From assembly GCA_963788055.1 (NCBI GenBank), contig CAWBFA010000005.1:62001-126000 (forward strand): a stretch of 64,000 nt of DNA, read 5' to 3'. Made by a program: the position numbers and the translations under genes. The DNA comes from JACCTU01 sp963788055 (GTDB lineage: Bacteria > Actinomycetota > Thermoleophilia > Gaiellales > Gaiellaceae). This document shows positions 58,663 through 64,000 of this stretch, in pieces (within the stretch, counting starts at the first letter, position 1; every line of letters begins with the position of its first letter). The notes under the pieces are model-generated. The model saw only the letters and a list, made by a program, of their open reading frames with translations. It searched no databases and was not told where the DNA came from.

Positions 58663-59753
58663 GGCTCGTCCACGTCCACCGGATGCGCGGGATCGGCGGG
58701 TCCGAGCGCCACCTGCTCGCGCTGCTGCCGGCGCTCGCGGCGCGCGGGCACGACGTGACGTTCGTCGGGCTCGACGACCCCGCCTGGGACGCGGAGCCGT
58801 TCTACGAGCGCGTCGGCGTGCCGGCGCGGCGGCTTCCGTGCCCGCGCGACGTCGACCCCGTGCTCGCGCGCAGGCTGCGACGCACGCTGCAGGCGCTGGA
58901 GCCCGACGTCGTCCACACGCACCTCGTGCACGCCGACCTCTACGGCGCTCTCGCCTCGCTGCGCGCCCCGTGGGCGCTCGTCTCGACGAAGCACAACGAC
59001 GATCCGTTCCGCGCCGGGGCCTTTCGCTTCGCGGAACGCGCGCTCACGCGCCGCGCGGACCGCGTCATCGCGATCACGGACGCGCTCGCCCGCTTCTGCG
59101 TCGAGCGGGTGGGCCTGCCGGCAGGAGAAGGTCGAGGTCGTGCACTACGGCCTCGACGAGCTCCCGACCGCATGGGGCGCCGGCGCGGAGCCGCCCGAGG
59201 GTCGGTTCCTGCTCGCGATCGCGCGGCTGACCGAGCAGAAGGGCCTGGACGTCGCCGTTCGCGCGCTCGCCGAGCTCCCGGCGGACGTTCGGCTCGCCGT
59301 GCTCGGCGAGGGCCCGGAGCGCCCGCGACTCGAGGCGCTCGCCGAGGAGCTCGGAGTGTCGGACCGGCTGCTGCTGCCCGGCCGCGTCGGCGACGTCGCG
59401 GCGTGGCTGCGCCGCGCGACGCTGCTCGTCCACCCGGTGCGCTGGGAGGGGTTCGGGCTCGCGCTGCTCGAGGCGATGCTCGCCGCGAAGCCGGTCGTCG
59501 CGAGCGACGTCAGCTCGATCCCGGAGATCGTCGTCGACGGGGAGACCGGCGTGCTCGTGCCGGCGACGACCCGGCAGGCGCTCGCGCGGGCGCTGCTCGG
59601 CGTGCTTCAGGATCCCGGGCGCGGCGAGCGGCTCGGCAACGCCGGGCGCGAACGCGCGCGCAGCGAGTTCTCGGTCGAGCGCATGGCGTCCGGGACACTC
59701 GACGTCTACGACCGGGCGCTCGCCGGGAGGCGATCGCCAGCAACGCGCGGTAG
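58659..59753 (+). CDS. Family 4 glycosyltransferase (frameshifted)
   Basis: About 364 residues after two corrections. VRLVHVHRMRGIGGSERHLL at the start, VVHTHLVHADLYGALASLRA, VIAITDALARFCVERVGL, FLLAIARLTEQKGLDVAVRA and VHPVRWEGFGLALLEAMLAA. Removing an A near 59122 joins the two lobes, and adding a G in 59725-59727 gives the end ALAGEAIASNAR and a TAG stop at 59751. GTG start overlaps the GT39-like stop (GTGA). Ends tail to tail with the next GT4. Confidence 0.82.
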   Translation: MRLVHVHRMRGIGGSERHLLALLPALAARGHDVTFVGLDDPAWDAEPFYERVGVPARRLPCPRDVDPVLARRLRRTLQALEPDVVHTHLVHADLYGALASLRAPWALVSTKHNDDPFRAGAFRFAERALTRRADRVIAITDALARFCVERVGLPAGEGRGRALRPRRAPDRMGRRRGAARGSVPARDRAADRAEGPGRRRSRARRAPGGRSARRARRGPGAPATRGARRGARSVGPAAAARPRRRRRGVAAPRDAARPPGALGGVRARAARGDARREAGRRERRQLDPGDRRRRGDRRARAGDDPAGARAGAARRASGSRARRAARQRRARTRAQRVLGRAHGVRDTRRLRPGARREAIASNAR

Positions 59754-60817
59754 AGGATGTCGACCCGGTCGACGGATCGCTTCTCGGCGAACCGGTCGAG
59801 CGCGCGACGGCGCCCCGCCCTCCCCATCTCGGCCGCGCGATCGGGGTCGCGAACGAGCTCGACGATCGCGTCGGCAAGCGCCTCCACGTCTCCGGCCGGC
59901 ACGAGCAGCCCCGTCTCGCCGTGGCGGATCTGGTCGACGAGCCCACCGATCTGGGTCGCGATCACCGGTCGCGCGCGCTCCATCGCCTCGAGCGCCGCCA
60001 TCCCGAAGCCCTCGCCGAGCGAGGGGAGGACGACGATCGCCGCCTCTTCGACGGCGGGCTGGATCGGGACGACGGGGCCGAGGAAGCGCACGGCGTCGTC
60101 GACCTCGAGCTCCTTGGCGAGCGCGCGCAGCGCGGGCTCGAGCGGGCCCCAGCCCGCGATGTCGAGCGTCAGCTCCGGGACCTCCCGCCTCGCGGCGGCG
60201 AACGCGCGCAGCAGCAGGATGTGGCCCTTGATCGGGATCAGGCGGCCGACGCAGATCAGGTGCGCGCCGCCCGGGTACGGCGCAGGCTCGGGCCCTGCGG
60301 CGATCCCGTAGTGGACGATGTGGAACGCCGACTCGTCGAAGCCCTCCGCCTCGGCGAGATAGGCGGCAAGCCCCCGCGAGATCGCGATGTTCGCGTGGGC
60401 AAGCGAGGCGACCGCACGATCGGCGAACGCGAACGACCCGAGCTCGCGGAACTCGTTGAAGCCGTGCTTCATGCTGATCCGCAGCGGGACGCCGACGAGC
60501 TTGCCCGCGAGCTGGCCGTAGAAGTCCGCGTGCACGAGGTGCGTGTGCAGGGCGAGCGGGCGCGTGCGCGCGACGAGCGAGACGAGCCGCCCGAACGCCA
60601 GCGCGTCGACGTCGCCGACGAGCGGGATCGCGTCGATCGGCACGCCGCGCGAGGACAACTCGCGTGCGAACTCGTGCGCGCCGGGCTCGCGCTCGTGCAG
60701 CATCACGAGGCGCACGTCCCAGCCGCGCTCGCGCAGGGCGGGCAGGAGCGAGAGGAGGTACACCTCCGAGCCGGCGATCCCGGCGACCTTCTGGATGTGC
60801 AGGATCGTCTCGCTCAC
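59706..60817 (-). CDS. Family 4 glycosyltransferase (3' end frameshifted)
   Basis: About 370 residues after correction: VSETILHIQKVAGIAGSEVY at the start, ALHTHLVHADFYGQLAGKLV, NIAISRGLAAYLAEAEGF, LICVGRLIPIKGHILLLRAF and VLPSLGEGFGMAALEAMERA. The frame runs on to 59510 as printed, but the same missing G at 59725-59727 restores a TAG stop at 59706. It is closely similar to the plus-strand GT4 at 58659, including HTHLVHAD. GTG overlaps the upstream stop (GTGA). Confidence 0.82.
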
Positions 60818-61858
60818 GCCGACTCCGCGGCCGCGACCACCTGGTCGGCCCAGTGCTCGACCGAGTGGCTCCGGACCACGCGCTCGTGGAGCGATCGTCC
60901 CAGCGCACTGCGCTCGTCCGTCGTGCGAGCCGCGAGCCAGGCGAGCCGGTCGGCCAGCGAAGCCGCGTCGTCGCGCTCGAAGCGGAGCTCGTCGGGGAGA
61001 AAAGCTGTCGAAGACGGGGTTCGAGGCGATCACCGGCAGGCAGGCCGCGGCCGCCTCGTAGACCACCTTGTCAGGCGCGCCCGCGCGCATGTTGTTCACG
61101 AGCGCATCGCTCTCTGCGAGCAGCGCAGCGATCTCGGACCTCGCCACCGCGCCTTCGAGCCGCACGCGCTCCTCCAGCCGCAGCTCATGCACGAGCAGCT
61201 CGAGCTCGGCGAGGTGTCCACGCTCGAGCTCCGACAGGGTCGGGCCGTGCGCGACGAGGCGGGCGTCGAGGCCCGCGTCGATCGCCCGGCGAAGCGCGCG
61301 CAGGACGGCATCGAGCCCCTTCGACGGCGAGTAGCGCCCGAGTGCGAGCAGTCGCAGCTCCGACTGGGTCGGGTGGCTCCGGCAGTCGAACTCGCCGACG
61401 TCGATCCCGTGGCCGATCGCGCGGACCTCGGCCGAGGCGAGCGGGACTGAGCGGCGGTCGACGCTCAGGATCGCGTTCGAGACGCGACCGGCGAGCTTGA
61501 GCGTCGGGCTCGCGTGCCAGTGCGTGTACCAGAGCAGCACAGGGACGCCGAGCGGACGAGCGAGCGGCGCGGCGAGCACCGCGTAGATGGGGCACATGTG
61601 TGCGAGCACAGCGAACGGGCGCCTGCGGACGAGCTCGGTCGCAAGCGCCCGTGTGAAGCGCAACCCGCGCTCTGCCTTCGTGCTCGCGCCGAACGTGTGC
61701 ACGACGCAGTTCTCGGGCAGGACGCCGGGCACCTCGCCCGCCGAGAGCACGGCGACGCGGTCGGCGCGGCGGCTGAGCGCGGCGATCTTCGGGATCGTCG
61801 CGGCGAGCGCCGGGTGGGCCGGGTCGACCTCTTGGGTGACGAAGACGAGCGAGCGCAT
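60814..61858 (-). CDS. Family 4 glycosyltransferase (frameshifted)
   Basis: About 347 residues after removing one T of the TTTT run at 61000-61003 (minus strand). MRSLVFVTQEVDPAHPALAA, LAHMCPIYAVLAAPLARPLG, LLWYTHWHASPTLKLAGRVS, LLALGRYSPSKGLDAVLRAL and VNNMRAGAPDKVVYEAAAAC, then FDSFLPDELRFERDDAASLA. The ending QVVAAAESA and TGA then overlap the next GTG, as in other genes here. Donor lobe lacks a clear EGFG, having MRAGAPDKVVYEA instead. Confidence 0.82.
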
Positions 61859-61863
61859 CGCGG

Positions 61864-62760
61864 CTAGAAGAAGTCGGTGTCGCCGAGCGAGAACCGCCAG
61901 GCGCCCGGCCCGATGGGGAGCGACCCTTCGAGGGAATGTCCTATCAGCCGGATCGTCATCGGCGTCGGGACGAACCCGAACGCGGCGTACGCCGCGCGGT
62001 GCAGGTGCGGCAGAGCGAGCAGCACGCGCGCGCCGCGCGCCACTCGTGCGCAACGCCGGAGGAGCCAGAGCGCCTCGCGGGCGCTCGGTGCCACGAGGTC
62101 TGCGACGAACGCGGCGCCGACCCCGCGCAGGCGCTTCCGCCCGACGACCGCATAACCGTTGCTCGAGGCGACGAGCGCGTACTCGCGCGGTGAGTCCGCG
62201 TAGCGCCAGTTCAGATACGCCGCGCTGCGAACGAAGTGGCTTCGCAGCCGCGGCGCGATCCGCCGGTAGGCGTCCTCCTGGTCGCTGCCGAACGTCTCGA
62301 GATCGCCGGACGAGCGACGACCGAACGGCAGAAGCGGACGTGCCCAGATGCGCAGCCGGTCGACGTCGAGCCAGCCCAGCTTGCCGACGTAGATCGGGCC
62401 CGCTTCGCGGTTCGTGAAGCCGAGCTCCAGCCGCGCGCCCGCTTCGCGCGCGGCGCGTTCGACCTCCGCGTTCAGCCGCTGGAAGATCCCGCGGCCTTGG
62501 AAGGCCGGGTCGGTCGCCGCGTAGAGTGGCAGCGCGACGAGCGCCTCCTCGCCGTCGACGACCGCGCGGTAGCAACTCGCGCCCAGCACGCCCGCAACCG
62601 CGTCGCCCTCCGTCGCGAGCACGACCGTCCGCGGCCCGACCGGGTTGCCGTCGAACCACCAGCCGAACTCCTCGCGGGGCGGCTGCTCGCCGTACACCCT
62701 CGCCATCAGCTCGAGCACCGCGTCGAGGCGCGCGGGCTCGTACGGGGTGATCTCGCTCAC
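61864..62760 (-). CDS. GNAT-family acetyltransferase
   Basis: A 298-residue protein with an N-terminal GNAT core: ITPYEPARLDAVLELMARVY, VLATEGDAVAGVLGASCYRA, YAATDPAFQGRGIFQRLNAE (acetyl-CoA loop) and LELGFTNREAGPIYVGKLGW. The C-terminal half is less conserved and has RLRSHFVRSAAYLNWRYADS, typical of a group found in polysaccharide loci. GTG start overlaps the deacetylase stop (GTGA). May acetylate a sugar nucleotide or glycan. Confidence 0.85.
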   Translation of the reverse strand: MSEITPYEPARLDAVLELMARVYGEQPPREEFGWWFDGNPVGPRTVVLATEGDAVAGVLGASCYRAVVDGEEALVALPLYAATDPAFQGRGIFQRLNAEVERAAREAGARLELGFTNREAGPIYVGKLGWLDVDRLRIWARPLLPFGRRSSGDLETFGSDQEDAYRRIAPRLRSHFVRSAAYLNWRYADSPREYALVASSNGYAVVGRKRLRGVGAAFVADLVAPSAREALWLLRRCARVARGARVLLALPHLHRAAYAAFGFVPTPMTIRLIGHSLEGSLPIGPGAWRFSLGDTDFF

Positions 62761-63648
62761 TTGGTCGACGTGCCGAGCGCCGCGTTGAGCATTCGCCGCG
62801 CGTACGTCCCGGCGACCGTGTCCTTCATCCCGATCAGATCGCACGCGCCGGCCAGGACGAGCTCGAACGTCCGCGGCGCGTACGGCTCGACGTTGTAGCG
62901 GTGCAGGCGCATCGGGTCGGTGCCCGGAGCGTTCAGGCCGGAGACCGACGTGAACGCGACCTCGTACCCTGCCTGCGCGACGAGTCCGAGGTGGACGGGC
63001 CGAAAGTGCGCCTCCGACCCTTTCACGTACGCGAAGGCGCGCACCGGCCGGCCGAGCCGCTCCTCGAGGCGGAGCTTCGAGAGCGCGATCTCGCGCGCGG
63101 CCTCGTCGAGCTGGAGCTCCGTCAGCGGGCGATGGCTGATCCCGTGCGACTCGACGCGCACGCCCGCCGCCTCGAGCTCGGCGAGCGCGCCCCAGTCGAC
63201 GGTGCGGTTCTGCCGCCCGTGCAGCGCGAAGCGCTCCTCGTGCGGCAGCGGCTGCTCGTCGTCGAGGTAGCCGATCGGCACGAAGATCACCGCGGGGTAG
63301 CCGTGACGCTCGAGCACAGGCGGCGGCGTTCTCGAGGTTGTCGCGGTAGCCGTCGTCGAACGTGATCAGCACGGGTCGTCGAGGCAGCGGCGCACCCGCT
63401 CCGTAATGCACGAGCACGGCCTCGAGATCGACGACGGTGTAGCCGAGCTCGCGCAGGTGCGACATCTGCTCGTCGAACTGCGACACCTGCACGGTGAGCG
63501 GCGCGAGCGGACCGTCGTTGACCTTGTGGTACATGAGGACGCGCAGGCGCTGGTCGTCCCCGTTGGCCGGAGCGATCGACGCGGTTGCCTCGCCGATCGT
63601 GCGGTAGAGGCCGTTCTTCAGTAACCGCTTCGCAAGCTCGGCGCGCAC
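62757..63648 (-). CDS. Polysaccharide deacetylase (frameshifted)
   Basis: About 296 residues after removing one base near 63319-63329. RLRVLMYHKVNDGPLAPLTV, PRRPVLITFDDGYRDNLENA (the metal-binding FDDGY) and, after the frameshift, LERHGYPAVIFVPIGYLDDE, GVRVESHGISHRPLTELQL with the HxxxH metal motif, and AFAYVKGSEAHFRPVHLGL. NodB/CE4 fold; would remove N-acetyl groups from an envelope polysaccharide. GTG at 63648 follows the next gene's stop by 5 bases. Confidence 0.85.
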
Positions 63649-63653
63649 GCGGG

Positions 63654-64000
63654 TCAGTCTAGGGAGGCCACGAGGTTCCGCATCCGTTCGGCGAATTCCT
63701 CGGGGGTGACGAGCCACTCGTCCGCGCTCGCGGTGGCTCCCGCAGCGAGGCGCTCGGTCCGCCCGCGCTCGATGAGGACGTCGACGAGCGCGTCGGCGAG
63801 CGCCTCCGGGTCCTCCGGCTCGACCAGAACGCCGTTCTCCCCGTCGCGGACGAGGTCGACGATCCCGCCGGCGCTCGCCCCGACGACCGGCCGTCCACGG
63901 CAGAACGCCTCGAGCACGACTCGCGGCAGCCCTTCGGAGCGGGACGGAAGCACGAGCGCAGTCGACTCGTCGAGCTCCCGCGCGATCTCCGGGGGCGGGA
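63654..64000 (-). CDS. Family 4 glycosyltransferase, C-terminal fragment (window edge)
   Basis: About 115 codons open to the window edge, containing ALVLPSRSEGLPRVVLEAFC, the GT4 donor-lobe motif, then RPVVGASAGGIVDLVRDGEN and a C-terminal helix ending LVASLD. The N-terminal lobe lies outside. First visible gene upstream of the deacetylase on the minus strand. Confidence 0.8.
   Translation of the reverse strand, partial: PPPEIARELDESTALVLPSRSEGLPRVVLEAFCRGRPVVGASAGGIVDLVRDGENGVLVEPEDPEALADALVDVLIERGRTERLAAGATASADEWLVTPEEFAERMRNLVASLD

Noticed and set aside
59510..62659. A 1049-codon open frame on the minus strand that joins two glycosyltransferases
   Set aside because: It arises because the upstream glycosyltransferase has an extra T at 61000-61003 that shifts it into the next gene's frame; the junction sequence is low-complexity arginine/glycine and the natural GTGA junction at 60814 is visible.
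1..64000. tRNA, rRNA, CRISPR arrays, insertion sequences, phage genes
   Set aside because: I saw no cloverleaf-like sequence in the short gaps, no direct-repeat arrays, and no transposase or integrase motifs in any frame.

Overview
The window is about 70% G+C, almost entirely coding, and uses GTG starts, stop/start overlaps and Gram-positive high-GC gene families throughout. Single-domain CofE, CofC, CofD and an F420:NADPH reductase (coenzyme F420 metabolism), the haem genes and the many glycan genes point to an actinobacterium. Thermoleophilia (Gaiellales/Solirubrobacterales) is my best guess from family resemblance; I could not test it.

Region 1 (1-7.3 kb) is housekeeping: pyridoxamine phosphate oxidase, an ArsR-type regulator with an SRPBCC partner and a readable double operator, an ankyrin protein, a four-gene coenzyme F420 operon (cofC-cofD-npdG-cofE), and a PolX-like protein whose polymerase site looks dead while its PHP phosphoesterase site is intact. 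Region 2 (7.3-13 kb) holds hemE-hemH translationally coupled to the ATPase of a polysaccharide ABC exporter, with the permease about 2.5 kb away beside a methyltransferase.

Region 3 (13-42.6 kb) is a large, intact glycan locus. It contains a WecA-like initiating transferase fused to a CapD-type N-terminal half, three paralogous large GT-C membrane proteins, a secreted lamin-tail/beta-sandwich pair, many GT2 and GT4 glycosyltransferases, a duplicated glycosyltransferase-methyltransferase module, an O-antigen ligase/polymerase with TPR tail, a flippase, and gmd plus fcl for GDP-deoxyhexose supply.

Region 4 (42.6-64 kb) continues the glycan locus with more GT-C proteins, a DUF2304/GT2 pair, a WbaP-type sugar-phosphate transferase, methyltransferases, polysaccharide deacetylases, asparagine synthase, GT4 enzymes and a GNAT protein. 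Many genes here carry single-base frameshifts. The reconstructed proteins are full length and keep their motifs, so sequence error is likelier than decay.

Together the genes could start a glycan on undecaprenyl phosphate (WecA-like or WbaP-like), extend and methylate it, and export it by a Wzx/Wzy-type route and/or an ABC route. Two signals recur. A TANNNT -10 box lies 6-9 bases before the start codon of most operon heads, which suggests leaderless mRNAs. NTGA stop/start overlaps join most co-directional genes, including four CTGA cases that imply CUG starts. I saw no tRNA, rRNA, CRISPR array or insertion sequence, and no gap between genes exceeds 300 bases.
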